The notes under the pieces: model-generated | What the model was told of the DNA's origin: nothing | What the model saw: only the letters and a program-made list of their open reading frames with translations | Database searches by the model: none | Shown: in pieces, positions 25,800-38,939 of the stretch | Position numbering within the stretch: position 1 is the stretch's first letter | How the letters are laid out: each line of letters starts with the position of its first letter | Program-made: the position numbers and the translations under genes | Assembly (NCBI GenBank): GCA_963575645.1 | Contig: OY754470.1 | Coordinates: 32,594,501 to 32,658,500, forward strand | Length of the DNA stretch: 64,000 nt | Reading direction: 5' to 3' | From: Xanthostigma xanthostigma | Lineage: Eukaryota > Arthropoda > Insecta > Raphidioptera > Raphidiidae

Positions 25800-28274
25800 A
25801 ATGATCCAAACCTGAATGTTTTAGTGTAAATAGACTTACCCTCATGAAATAAAGCAATTTTGCCTATAAAGACTCATTTGCACCTAATTGTCATAAAGCA
25901 TGTAAAAACTGCTTGTCTGCGTTAAAATAAAGAATAATGTGCAGTTTGCATTTTCTTATGAGAGAATGATCCAAACCTGAATGTTATAGTGTAAATAGAC
26001 TAACCTTCATGAAATAAAGCAATTTTGCCTATAAGGACTCATTTTCCCCTAGTTGTCATAAAGCATGTATAAACTGCTTGTCAGCGTTAAAATAATGGTT
26101 AATATGCAGTTTGCATTTTCTTATGAGAGAATGATCCAAACCTGAATGTTATAGTGTAAATAGACTTACCTTAATGAAATAAAGCAATTTGGCCTATAAG
26201 GACTCATTTGCCCCTAATTGACATAAAGCATATAAAAACTGCTTGTATGCGTTAAAATAATGGTTAATATGCAGTTTGCATTTTCTTATGAGAGAATGAT
26301 CCAAACCTGAATGTTATAGTGAAAATAGACTAACCTTTGTAAAATAACGCAATTTTGCCTATAAGGACTCATTTGCACGCAATTGTCGTGAAGCATGTAA
26401 AAACTGCTTGTCTGCGTTAAAATAATGGTTAATATGCAGTTTGCATTTTCTTATGAGAGAATGACCCAAACCTGAATGTTATAGTGTAAATAGACTTACC
26501 TTCATGAAATAAAGCAATTTTGCCTATAAGGACTCATTTGCCTCTTATTGTCATAAAGCATGTAAAAACTGCTTGTATGCGTTAAAATAATGTATAATAT
26601 GCAGTTTGCATTTTCTTATGAGAGAATGATCCAAACCTAAATGTTATAGTGAAAATAGACTTACCTTTGTAAAATAAAGCAATTTTGCCTATGAGGACTC
26701 ATTTGCACGCAATTGTCGTGAAGCATGTAAAAACTGCTTGTTTGCGTAAAAATGATAGTAAATATGCAGTTTGCATTTTCTTATGAGAGAATGATCCAAA
26801 CCTGAATGTTATTATGTAAATAGACTTGCCCTCATGAAATAAAGCAATTTTGCCTATAAAGACTCATTTGCACCTAATTGTCGTAAAGCATGTAAAAACT
26901 GCTTGTCTGCGTTTAAATAACGGTTAATATGCAGTTTGCATTTTCTTATGAGAGAAAGATCCAAACCTGAATGTTATAGTGTAAATAGACTTACCTTCAT
27001 GAAATAAAGCCATTTTGCCTATAAGGATTCATTTGCCCCTAATTGTCATAAAGCATGTAAAAACTGCTTGTATGCGTTAAAATAATGGTTAATATGCAGT
27101 TTGCATTTTCTTATGAGAGAAGGATCCAAACCTGAATGTTATAGTGTAAATAGACTTACCTTTGAAAAATAAAGCAATTTTGCTGATAAGGACTCATTTG
27201 CACGCAATTGTCGTTAAGCATATAAAAACTGCTTGTCTGCGTTAAAATAATGGTTAATATGCAGTTTGCATTTTCTTATGAGAGAATGATCCAAACCTGA
27301 ATGTTATAGTGAAAGTAGACTTATCTTTGTGAAATAAAACAATTTTGCCTTTAAGGACTTATTTCCACCTAATTGTCGTAAAACATGTGAAAACTGCTTG
27401 TCTGCGTTAAAATAATGGTTAATATGCAGTTTGCATTTTCTTATGAGAGAATGATCCAAACCTAAATGTTATAGTGAAAATAGACTTACCTTTGTAAAAT
27501 AACGCAATTTTGCCTATAAGGACTCATTTGCAGGCAATTGTCGTGAAGCATGTAAAAACTGCTTGTCTGCGTTAAAATAATGGTTAATATGCAGTTTGCA
27601 TTTTCTTATGAGAGAATGATCCAAACCTGAATGTTTTAGTGTAAATAGACTTACCCTCATGAAATAAAGCAATTTTGCCTATAAAGACTCATTTGCACCT
27701 AATTGTCATAAAGCATGTAAAAACTGCTTGTATGCGTTAAAATGATAGTAAATATGCAGTTTGCATTTTCTTATGAGAGAAAGATCCAAACCTGAATGTT
27801 ATAGTGTAAATAGACTTACCTTCATGAAATAAAGCAATTTTGCCTATAAGGACTCATTTGCCCCTAATTGTCATAAAGCATGTAAAAACTGCTTGTATGC
27901 GTTAAAATAATGGTTAATATGCAGTTTGCATTTTCTTATGAGAGAAGGATCCAAACCTGAATGTTATAGTGTAAATAGACTTACCTTTGTAAAATAAAGC
28001 AATTTTGCTTATAAGGACTCATTTGCACGCAATTGTCGTTAAGCATATAAAAACTGCTTGTCTGCGTTAAAATAATGGTTAATATGCAGTTTGCATTTTC
28101 TTATGAGAGAATGATCCAAACCTGAATGTTACAGTGAAAGTAGACTTACCTTTGTGAAATAAAACAATTTTGCCTTTAAGGACTTATTTCCACCTAATTG
28201 TCGTAAAACATGTGAAAACTGCTTGTCTGCGTTAATATAATGGTTAATATGCAGTTTGCATTTTCTTATGAGAG
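25800..28274. repeat. Higher-order repeat unit F1 (15 monomers, 2,475 bp)
   Basis: Markers repeat 2,475 bp (15 x 165) downstream: AATAACGCAA at 26343 and 28818 and again at 27498 and 29972 (2,474 bp, one base lost), TTTGCGTAAAAATG near 26741 and 29216, AATTTGGCC near 26186 and 28660, and the AATAAAGA monomer near 25926 and 28401. Differences between F1 and F2 are more frequent than between A and B. This suggests an older amplification, to be confirmed by alignment. Confidence 0.82.
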
Positions 28275-30440
28275 AATGATCAAAACCTGAATGTTTTAGT
28301 GTAAATAGACTTACCCTCATGAAATAAAGCAATTTTGCCTATAAAGACTCATTTGCACCTAATTGTCATAAAGCATGTAAAAACTGCTTGTCTGCGTTAA
28401 AATAAAGATTAATATGCAGTTTGCATTTTCTTATGAAAGAATGATCCAAACCTGAATGTTATAGTGTAAATAGACTAACCTTCATAAAATAAAGCAATTT
28501 TGCCTATAAGGACTCATTTTCCCCTAATTGTCATAAAGCATGTATAAACTGCTTGTCAGCGTCAAAATAATGGTTAATATGCAGTTTGCATTTTCTTATG
28601 AGAGAATGATCCAAACCTGAATGTTATAGTGTAAATAGACTTACCTTAATGAAATAAAGCAATTTGGCCTATAAGGACTCATTTGCCCCTAATTGTAATA
28701 AAGCATGTAAAAACTGCTTGTATGCGTTAAAATAATGGTTAATATGCAGTTTGCATTTTCTTATGAGAGAATGATCCAAACCTGAATGTTATAGTGAAAA
28801 TAGACTAACCTTTGTAAAATAACGCAATTTTGCCTATAAGGACTCATTTGCACGCAATTGTCGTGAAGCATGTAAAAACTGCTTGTCTGCGTTAAAATAA
28901 TGGTTAATATGCAGTTTGCATTTTCTTATGAGAGAATGACCCAAACCTGAATGTTATAATGTAAATAGACTTACCTTCATGAAATAAAGCAATTTTGCCT
29001 ATAAGGACTCATTTGCCCCTTATTGTCATAAAGCATGTAAAAACTGCTTGTATGCGTTAAAATAATGTATAATATGCAGTTTGCATTTTCTTATGAGAGA
29101 ATGATCCAAACCTAGATGTTATAGTGAAAATAGACTTACCTTTGTAAAATAAAGCAATTTTGCCTATGAGGACTCAATTGCACGCAATTGTCGTGAAGCA
29201 TGTAAAAACTGCTTGTTTGCGTAAAAATGATAGTTAATATGCAGTTTGCATTTTCTTATGAGAGAATGATCCAAACCTGAATGTTATTATGTAAATAGAC
29301 TTACCCTCATGAAATAAAGCAATTTTGCCTATAAAGACTCATTTGCACCTAATTGTCGTAAAGCATGTAAAAACTGCTTGTCTGCGTTTAAATAATGGTT
29401 AATATGCAGTTTGCATTTTCTTATGAGAGAAAGATCCAAACCTGAATGTTATAGTGTAAATAGACTTACCTTCATGAAATAAAGCAATTTTGCCTATAAG
29501 GATTCATTTGCCCCTAATTGTCATAAAGCATGTAAAAACTGCTTGTATGCGTTAAAATAATGGTTAATATGCAGTTTGCATTTTCTTATGAGAGAAGGAT
29601 CCAAACCTCAATGTTTAGTGTAAATAGACTAACCTTTGTAAAATAAAGCAATTTTGCTTTTAAGGACTCATTTGCACGCAATTGTCGTTAAGCATATAAA
29701 AACTGCTTGTCTGCGTTAAAATAATGGTTAATATGCAGTTTGCATTTTCTTATGAGAGAATGATCCAAACCTGAATGTTATAGTGAAAGTAGACTTATAT
29801 TTGTGAAATAAAACAATTTTGCCTTTAAGGACTTATTTCCACCTAATTGTCGTAAAACATGTGAAAACTGCTTGTCTGCGTTAAAATAATGGTTAATATG
29901 CAGTTTGCATTTTCTTATGAGAGAATGATCCAAACCTGAATGTTATAATGAAAATAGACTTACCTTTGTAAAATAACGCAATTTTGCCTATAAGGACTCA
30001 TTTGCACGCAATTGTCGTGAAGCATGTAAAAACTGCTTGTCTGCGTTAAAATAATGGTTAATATGCAGTTTGCATTTTCTTATGAGAGAATGATCCAAAC
30101 CTGAATGTTTTAGTGTAAATAGACTTACCCTCATGAAATAAAGCAATTTTGCCTATAAAGACTCATTTGCACCTAATTGTCATAAAGCATGTAAAAACTG
30201 CTTGTATGCGTTAAAATGATAGTAAATATGCAGTTTGCATTTTCTTATGAGAAAAAGATCCAAACCTGAATGTTATAGTGTAAATAGACTTACCTTCATG
30301 AAATAAAGCAATTTTGCCTATAAGGACTCATTTGCCCCTAATTGTCATAAAGCATGTAAAAACTGCTTGTATGCGTTAAAATAATGGTTAATATGCAGTT
30401 TGCATTTTCTTATTAAGAAGGATCCAAACCTGAATGTTAT
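28275..30440. repeat. Higher-order repeat unit F2 (shortened copy of F1)
   Basis: F2 follows F1 at 2,475 bp but is cut short. TAGACTAACC at 28471 recurs at 30449, only 1,978 bp later (12 monomers minus 2), so about three monomers are missing before the series restarts. The end is marked by CTTATTAAGAAGG near 30410, a local indel not seen elsewhere, which may lie at or near the exchange point. Confidence 0.78.
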
Positions 30441-30720
30441 AGTGTAAATAGACTAACCTTCATGAAATAAAGCAATTTTGCCTATAAGGACTCATTTTCC
30501 CCTAATTGTCATAAAGCATGTATAAACTGCTTGTCAGCGTTAAAATAATGGTTAATATGCAGTTTGCATTTTCTTATGAGAGAATGATCCAAACCTGAAT
30601 GTTATAGTGTAAATAGAATTACCCAAATGAAATAAAGCAATTTGGCCTATAAGGACTCATTTGCCCCTAATTGTCATAAAGCATGTAAAAACTGCTTGTA
30701 TGCGTTAAAATAATGGTTAA
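30441..30720. repeat. Partial higher-order repeat unit F3
   Basis: About 1.7 monomers restart the F series: the CTCATTTTCCCC and ATGTATAAACTGC monomer, then AATTTGGCC near 30643. The sequence then passes into a copy of the 12-monomer block at about 30721. A private variant, GAATTACCCAAATG near 30615, is present. Confidence 0.7.
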
Positions 30721-31740
30721 TATGCCGTTTGCATTTTCTTATGAGAGAAGGATCCAAACCTGAATGTTATAGTTTAAATAAACTTACCTTTGTAAAATAA
30801 GGCAATTTTGCCTAAATAGACTAATTTGCACCTAATTGTCGTAAAGCATGTAAAAACTGCTTGTATGCGTTAAAATAATGGTTAATATGCAGTTTGCATT
30901 TTCTTATGAGATAATGATCCAAACCTGAATGTTATAGTGTAAATAGATTTACCTTTGTAAAATAAAGCAATTTTGCCTATAAGGACTCATTTGCACGCAA
31001 TTGTCGTGAAGCATGTAAAAACTGTTTGTCTGCGTGAAAATGATAGTAAATATGCAGTTTGCATTTTCTTATGAGAGAATGATCCAAACCTGAATGTTAT
31101 AGTGTAAATATACTTACCCTCATGAAATAAAGCAATTTTGCCTATAAAGACTCATTTGCACCTAATTGTCGTAAAGCATGTAAAAACTGCTTGTCTGCGT
31201 TTAAATAATGGATAATATGCAGTTTGCATTTTCTTATGAGAGAATGATCCAAACCTTAATGTTATAGTGTAAATAGACTTACCCTCATGAAATAAAGCAA
31301 TTTTGCCTATAAGGACTCATTTGCACCCAATTGTAATAAAGCATGTAAAAACTGCTTGTATTCGTTAAAATAATAGTTAATATGCAGTTTGCATTTTCTT
31401 GTGAGAGAATAATCCAAACCTGAATGTTATAGTGTAAGTAAACTTACCTTTGTGAAATAAAGCAATTTTGCCTATAAGGACTCATTTGCCCCTAATTGTC
31501 ATAAAGCATGTAAAAACTGCTTGTATGCGTTAAAATAATGGTTCATATGCCGTTTGCATTTTCTTATGAGAGAAGGATCCAAACCTGAATGTTATAGTGT
31601 AAATAGACTTACCTTTGTAAAATAAAGCCATTTTGCTTTTAAGGACTCATTTGCACGCAATTGTCGTGAAGCATATAAAAACTGCTTGTCTGCGTTAAAA
31701 TAATGGTTAATATGCAGTTAGTATTTTCTTATGAGAGAAT
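30721..31740. repeat. Older partial copy of the 12-monomer block
   Basis: About 6.2 monomers align with 11590-12609 at offset 19,131 and share GTTTAAATAAAC, GCCTAAATAGACTAATTTGC, AACCTTAATG and CAGTTAGTATTTTC. Several single-base differences are present, for example AATAAGGCAA near 30798, CACCCAATTGTAATAAAG near 31324, TGTATTCG near 31358 and GGTTCATATG near 31541. At about 31740 it joins block E2. Compared with 11546-15505, 17 monomers (2,805 bp) are absent at this join. Confidence 0.85.
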
Positions 31741-34700
31741 GATCCAAACCTGAATGTTATAGTGTAAATATACTTACCCTCATGAAATAAAGCAATTTTG
31801 CCTATAAAGACTCATTTGCACCTAATTGTCGTAAAGCATGTAAAAACTGCTTGTCTGCGTTTAAATAATGGATAATATGCAGTTTGCATTTTCTTATGAG
31901 AGAATGATCCAAACCTGAATGTTATAGTGTAAATAGACTTACCCTCATGAAATAAAGCAATTTTGCCTATAAGGACTCATTTGCACCTAATTGTCATAAA
32001 GCATGTAAAAACTGCTTGTATGCGTTAAAATAATAGTTAATATGCAGTTTGCATTTTCTTGTGAGAGAATAATCCAAACCTGAATGTTATAGTGTAAGTA
32101 AACTTACCTTTGTGAAATAAAGCAGTTTTGCCTAAAAGTACTCATTTGCACCTAATTGTCGTAAAGCATGTAAAAACTGCTTGTTGCGTTAAAATAATGG
32201 TTAATATGCAGTTTGCATTTTCTTATGAGAGAATGATCCAAACCTGAATGTTATAGTGTAAATAGACTTACCCTCATGAAATAAAGCACTTTTGCCTATA
32301 AGGACTCATTTGCATCTAATTGTCGTAAAGCATGTAAAAACTGCTTGTCAGCGTTAAAATAATGGTTAATATGCAGTTTGCATTTTCTTATGAGAGATTG
32401 ATCCAAACCTGAATGTTATAGTGTAAATAGACTTACCTTTGTAAAATAAAGCAATTTTGCCTATAAGGACTCATTTGCACGCAATTGTCGTGAAGCATGT
32501 AAAAACTGTTTGTCTGCGTTAAAATAATGGTTAATATGCAGTTTGCATTTTCTTATGAGAGAATGATCCAACCCTGAATATTATAGTGAAAGTAGACTTA
32601 CCTTTGTGAATAAAGCAATTCTGCCTATAAGGACACATTTGCACCTAATTGTCATAAAGCATGTAAATACTGCTTGTCTGCGTGAAAAAAATAGGAAATG
32701 ATCAGTTTGCATTATCTTTTGAGAAAATGATCCAAACCTGAATTTTATAATATAAATAGACTTACCTTTGTAAAATAAAGCAATTTTGCCTATAAAGACT
32801 CATTTGCACGCAATTGTCGTGAAGCATGTAAAAACTGCTTGTCTGCGTTAAAATAATGGTTAATATGCAGTTTGCATTTTCTTATGAGAGAATGATCCAG
32901 CCCTGAATATTATAGTGAATGTAGACTTACCTTTGTGAAGTAAAGCAATTCTGCCTATTAGGACACATTTGCACCTAATTGTCATAAAGCATGTAAATAC
33001 TTTTTGTCTGCGTGAAAATAATAGGAAATTATCAGTTTGCATTATCTTTTGAGAGAATGATCCAAACTTGAATGTTACAGTGTAAGTAGACTTACCTTCA
33101 TGAAATAAAGCAATTTTGCCTATAAGGACTCATTTGCACCTAATTGTCATAAAGCATGTAAATACTGCTTGTCCGAGTGAAAATAATAGGAAATGATCAG
33201 TTTGCATTATCTTTTGAGAAAATGATCCAAACCTGAATGTTATAGTGTAAATAGACTTACCTTTCTAAAATAAAGCAATTTTGCCTATAAGGACTCATTT
33301 GCACGCAATTGTCGTGAAGCATGTAAAAACTGCTTGTCTGCGTTAAAATAATGGTTAATATGCAGTTTGCATTTTCTTATGTGAGAATGATCCAAACCTG
33401 AATGTTATAGTGTAAATAGACTAACCTTCATGAAATAAAGCAATTTTGGCTATAAGGACTCATTTGCCCCTAATTGTCATAAAGCATGTAAAAACTGCTT
33501 GTCAGCGTTAAAATAATGGTTAATATGCAGTTTGCATTTTCTTATGAGAGAATGATCCAAACCTGAATGTTATAGTGTAAATAGACTTACCTTCATAAAA
33601 TAAAGCAATTTTGCCTATAAGGACTTATTTGCCCCTTATTGTCATAAAGCATGTAAAAACTGCTTGTATGCGTTAAAATAATGTATAATATGCAGTTTGC
33701 ATTTTCTTATGAGAGAATGATCCAAACCTGAATGTTATAGTGTAAATAGACTTACCTTCATAAAGTAAAGCAATTTTGCCTATAAGGACTTATTTGCCCC
33801 TTATTGTCATAAAGCATGTAAAAACTGCTTGTATGCGTGAAAATGATAGTAAATATGCAGTTTGCATTTTCTTATGAGAGAATGATCCAAACCTGAATGT
33901 TATAGTGTAAATAGACTTACCCTCATGAAATAAAGCAATTTTGCCTATAAAGACTCATTTGCACCTAATTGTCGTAAAGCATGTAAAAACTGCTTGTCTG
34001 CGTTTAAATAATGGTTAATATGCAGTTTGCATTTTCTTATGAGAGAATGATCCAAACCTGAATGTTATAGTGTAAATAGACTTACCTTCATGAAATAAAG
34101 CAATTTTGCCTATAAGGACTCATTTGCCCCTAATTGTCATAAAGCATGTAAAAACTGCTAGTATGCGTTAAAATAATGGTTAATATGCAGATTGCATTTT
34201 CTTATGAGAGAATGATCCAAACCTGAATGTTATAGTGTAAATAGACTTACCTTTGTAAAATAAAGCAATTTTGCCTATAAGGACTCATTTGCACGCAATT
34301 GTCGTGAAGCATGTAAAAACTGCTTGTCTGCGTGAAAATGATAGTAAATATGCAGTTTGCATTTTCTTATGAGAGAATGATCTAAACCTGAATGTTATAG
34401 TGTAAATATACTTACCCTCATGAAATAAAGCAATTTTGCCTATAAAGACTCATTTGCACCTAATTGTCGTAAAGCATGTAAAAACTGCTTGTCTGCGTTT
34501 AAATAATGGATAATATGCAGTTTGCATTTTCTTATGAGAGAATGATCCAAACCTGAATGTTATAGTGTAAATAGACTAACCCTCATGAAATAAAGCAATT
34601 TTGCCTATAAGGACTCATTTGCACCTAATTGTCATAAAGCATGTAAAAACTGCTTGTATGCGTTAAAATAATAGTTAATATGCAGTTTGCATTTTCTTGT

Positions 34701-35595
34701 GAGAGAATAATCCAAACCTGAATGTTATAGTGTAAGTAAACTTACCTTTGTGAAATAAAGCAGTTTTGCCTAAAAGTACTCATTTGCACCTAATTGTCGT
34801 AAAGCATGTAAAAACTGCTTGTATGCGTTAAAATGATAGTAAATATGCAGTTTGCATTTTCTTATGAGAGAAAGATCCAAACCTGAATGTTATAGTGTAA
34901 ATAGACTTACCCTCATAAAATAAAGCAATTTTGCCTATAAGGACTTATTTGCCCCTTATTGTTATAAAGCATGTAAAAACTGCTTGTATGCGTTAAAATA
35001 ATGTATAATATGCAGTTTGCATTTTCTTATGAGAGAAAGATCCAAACCTGAATGTTATAGTGTAAATAGACTTACCTTTATGAAATAAAGCAATTTTGCC
35101 TATAAGGACTCATTTGCCCCTAATTGTCATAAAGCATGTAAAAACTGCTTGTATGCGTTAAAATAATGGTTAATATGCCGTTTGCATTTTCTTATGAGAG
35201 AAGGATCCAAACCTGAATGTTATAGTGTAAATAGACTTACCTTTGTAAATAAATCCATTTTGCTTATAAGGACTCATTTGCACGCAATTGTCGTGAAGCA
35301 TATAAAAACTGTTTGTCTGCGTTAAAATAATGGTTAATATGCAGTTTGCATTTTCTTATGAGAGAATGATCTAAACCTGAATGTTATAGTGAAAGTAGAC
35401 TTACCTTTGTGAAATAAAACAATTTTGCCTTGAAGGACTTATTTCCACCTAATTGTCGTAAAACATGTGAAAACTGCTTGTCTGCGTGAAAATGATAGTA
35501 AATATGCAGTTTGCATTTTCTTATGAGAGAATGATCCAAACCTGAATGTTATAGTGTAAATAGACTTACCTTTGTAAAATAAAGCAATTTTGCCT
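31741..35595. repeat. Block E2, long-range duplicate of E1
   Basis: E2 aligns with 15415-19104 over about 3.8 kb at offsets of 16,326 and then 16,491. Matching markers are GTTGCG, GCACTTTTGCC, TCCGAGTGAA at 16681 and 33172, CTTGTAGGCG versus CTTGTATGCG near 17340 and 33831, GTAAGTAAAC at 18241 and 34732, and the one-base-short TTTGTAAATAAA at 18751 and 35242. E2 keeps one diverged monomer near 33000 (CTTTTTGTCTGCG) that E1 lacks. It ends near 35595, where E1 reads GCTTATAAGG and E2 reads GCCTATAAGG. Confidence 0.86.
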
Positions 35596-38500
35596 ATAAG
35601 GACTCATTTGCACGCAATTGTCGTAAAGCATGTAAAAACTGCTTGTTTGCGTAAAAATGATAGTAAATATGCAGTTTGCATTTTCTTATGAGAGAATGAT
35701 CTAAACCTGAATGTTATAGTGTAAATAGACTTACCCTCATGAAATAAAGCAATTTTGCCTATAAAGACTCATTTGCACCTAATTGTCGTAAAGCATGTAA
35801 AAACTGCTTGTCTGCGTTTAAATAATGGTTAATATGCAGTTTGCATTTTCTTATGAGAGAAAGATCCAAACCTGAATGTTATAGTGTAAATAGACTTACC
35901 TTCATGAAATAAAGCAATTTTGCCTATAAGGACTCATTTGCCCCTAATTGTCATAAAGCATGTAAAAACTGCTTGTATGCGTTAAAATAATGGTTAATAT
36001 GCAGTTTGCATTTTCTTATGAGAGAATGTTCCAAACCTGAATGTTATAGTGTAAATAGACTTTCCTTTGTAAAATAAAGCAATTTTGCCTATAAGGACTC
36101 ATTTGCACGCAATTGTCGTGAAGCATGTAAAAACTGCTTGTCTGCGTGAAAATGATAGTAAATATGCAGTTTGCATTTTCTTATGAGAGAATGATCCAAA
36201 CCTGAACGTTATAGTGTAAATAGACTTACCCTCATGAAATAAAGCAATTTTGCCAATAAGGACTCATTTGCACGCAATTGTCGTGAAGCATGTAAAAACT
36301 GCTTGTCTGCGTTAAAATAATGGTTAATATGCAGTTTGCATTTTCTTATGAGAGAATGATCCAAACCTGAATGTTATAGTGTAAATAGACTAACCTTCAT
36401 GAAATAAAGCAATTTTGCCTGAAAGGACTCATTTGCCCCGAATTGTCATAAAGCATGTAAAAACTGCTTGTCAGCGTTAAAATAATGGTTAATATGCAGT
36501 TTGCATTTTCTTATGAGAGAATGATCCAAACCTGAATGTTATAGTGTAAATAGACTTATCTTCATGAAATAAAGCAATTTTGCCTATAAGGACTTATTTG
36601 CCCCTTATTGTCATAAAGCATGTAAAAACTGCTTGTATGCGTTAAAATAATGTATAATATGCAGTTTGCATTTTCTTATGAGAGAATGATCCAAACCTGA
36701 ATGTTATAGTGAAAATAGACTTACCTTTGTAAAATAAAGCATTTTTGCCTATAAGGACTCATTTGCACGCAATTGTCGTGAAGCATGTAAAAACTGCTTG
36801 TCTGCGTGAAAATGATAGTAAATATGCAGTTTGCATTTTCTTATGAGAGAATGATCCAAACCTGAATGTTATAGTGTATATAGACTTACCCTCATAAAAT
36901 AAAGTAATTTTGCCTATAAGGACTTATTTGCCCCTTATTGTCATAAAGCATGTAAAAACTGCTTGTCTGCGTTTAAATAATGGTTAATATGCAGTTTGCA
37001 TTTTCTTATGAGAGAATGATCCAAACCTGAATGTTATAGTGTAAATAGACTTACCCTCTTGAAATAAAGCAATTTTGCCTATAAGGACTCATTTGCACCT
37101 AATTGTCATAAAGCTTGTAAAAACTGCTTGTATGCGTTAAAATAATAGTTAATATGCAGTTTGCATTTTCTTATGAGAGAATGATCTAAACCTGAATGTT
37201 ATAGTTTAAGTAAACTTACCTTTGTAAAATAAAGCAATTTTGCCTATATAGACTAATTTGCCCCTAATTGTCGTAAAGCATGTAAAAACTGCTTGTTGCG
37301 ATAAAATAATGGTTAATATGCAGTTTGCATTTTCTTATGAGAGAATGATCCAAATCTGAATGTTATAGTGTAAATATAATTACCCTCATGAAATAAAGCA
37401 ATTTTGCCTATAAAGACTCATTTGCACCTAATTGTCATAAAGCATGTAAAAACTGCTTGTATGCGTTAAAATAATAGTTAATATGCAGTTTGCATTTTCG
37501 TGTGAGAGAATGATCCAAACCTGAATGTTATAGTGTAAGTAAACTTACCTTTGTGAAATAAAGCAGTTTTGCCTATAAGGACTCATTTGCACCTAATTCT
37601 CGTAAAGCATGTAAAAACTGCTTGTTGCGATAAAATAATGGTTAATATGTAGTTTGCATTTTCTTATGAGAAAATTATCCAAACCTGAATGTTATAGTGT
37701 AAATAGACTTACCTTTGTAAAATAAAGCAATTTTGCCTATGAGGACTCATTTGCACGCAATTGTCGTGAAGCATGTAAAAACTGCTTGTTTGCGTAAAAA
37801 TGATAGTAAATATGCAGTTTGCATTTTCTTATGAGAGAATGATCCAAACCTGAATGTTATAGTGTAAATAGACTTACCTTTCTAAAATAACGCAATTTTG
37901 CCTATAAGGACTCATTTGCACGCAATTGTTGTGAAGCATGTAAAAACTGCTTGTCTGCGTTTAAATAAGGGTAATATGCAGTTTGCATTTTCTTATGAGA
38001 GAATGATCTAAACCTGAATGTTATAGTGTAAATGAACTTACCTTAATGAAATAAAGCAATTTTGCCTATAAGGACTCATTGGCATCTAATTGTCATAAAG
38101 CATATAAAAACTGCTTGTCTGCGTTAAAATAATGGTTAATATGCAGTTTGGATTTTCTTATGAGAGAATGATCCAAACCTGAATGTTATAGTGTAAATAG
38201 ACTTACCTTTGTAAAATAAAGCAATTTTGCCTATAAGCACTCATTTGCACGCAATTGTCGTGATTCATGTAAAAACTGCTTGTCTGCGTTAAAATGATAG
38301 TAAATATGCAGTTTGCATTTTCTTATGAGAGAATGATCCAGACCTGAACGTTATAGTGTAAATAGACTTACTCTCATAAAATAAAGCAATTTTGCCTATA
38401 AAGATTCATTTGCACCTAATTGTCGTAAAGCATGTGAAATCTGCTTGTCTGCGTTTAAATAATGGTTAATATGCAGTTTGCATTTTCTTATGAGAGAATG

Positions 38501-38939
38501 ATCCAAACCTGAATGTTATAGTGTAAATAGACTTACCTTTGTAAAATAAAGCAATTTTGCTTATAAGGACTCATTTGCACGCAATTGTCGTGAAGCATAT
38601 AAAAACTGCTTGTCTGCGTTAAAATAATGGTTAATATGCAGTTTGCATTTTCTTATGAGAGAATGATCCAAACCTGAATGTTATAGTGAAAGTAGACTTA
38701 CCTTTGTGAAATAAAACAATTTTGCCTTTAAGGACTTACTTCCACCTAATTGTCGTAAAACATGTGAAAACTGCTTGTCTGCGTGAAAATGACAGTAAAT
38801 ATGCAGTTTGCATTTTCTTATGAGAGAATGATCCAAACCTGAATGTGATAGTGTAAATAGACTTACCTTTGTAAAATAAAGCAATTTTGCTTATAAGGAC
38901 TCATTTGCACGCAATTGTCGTGAAGCATATAAAAACTGC
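35596..38939. repeat. Mixed satellite monomers between lineages E and D
   Basis: About 20 monomers are present with no single clear period. The stretch includes variants used again further right: ATGTAGTTTGC with AAAATTATCC near 37650, AATAACGCAA near 37884, CAATTGTTGTGAAGC near 37923, the one-base-short AATAAGGGTAATATG near 37964, and GTGATTCATG near 38259. These appear in the same neighbourhood order at about 48.0-48.4, 52.5-52.8 and 56.3-56.6 kb, so this stretch may hold a diverged ancestor of part of the D unit. Confidence 0.72.
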
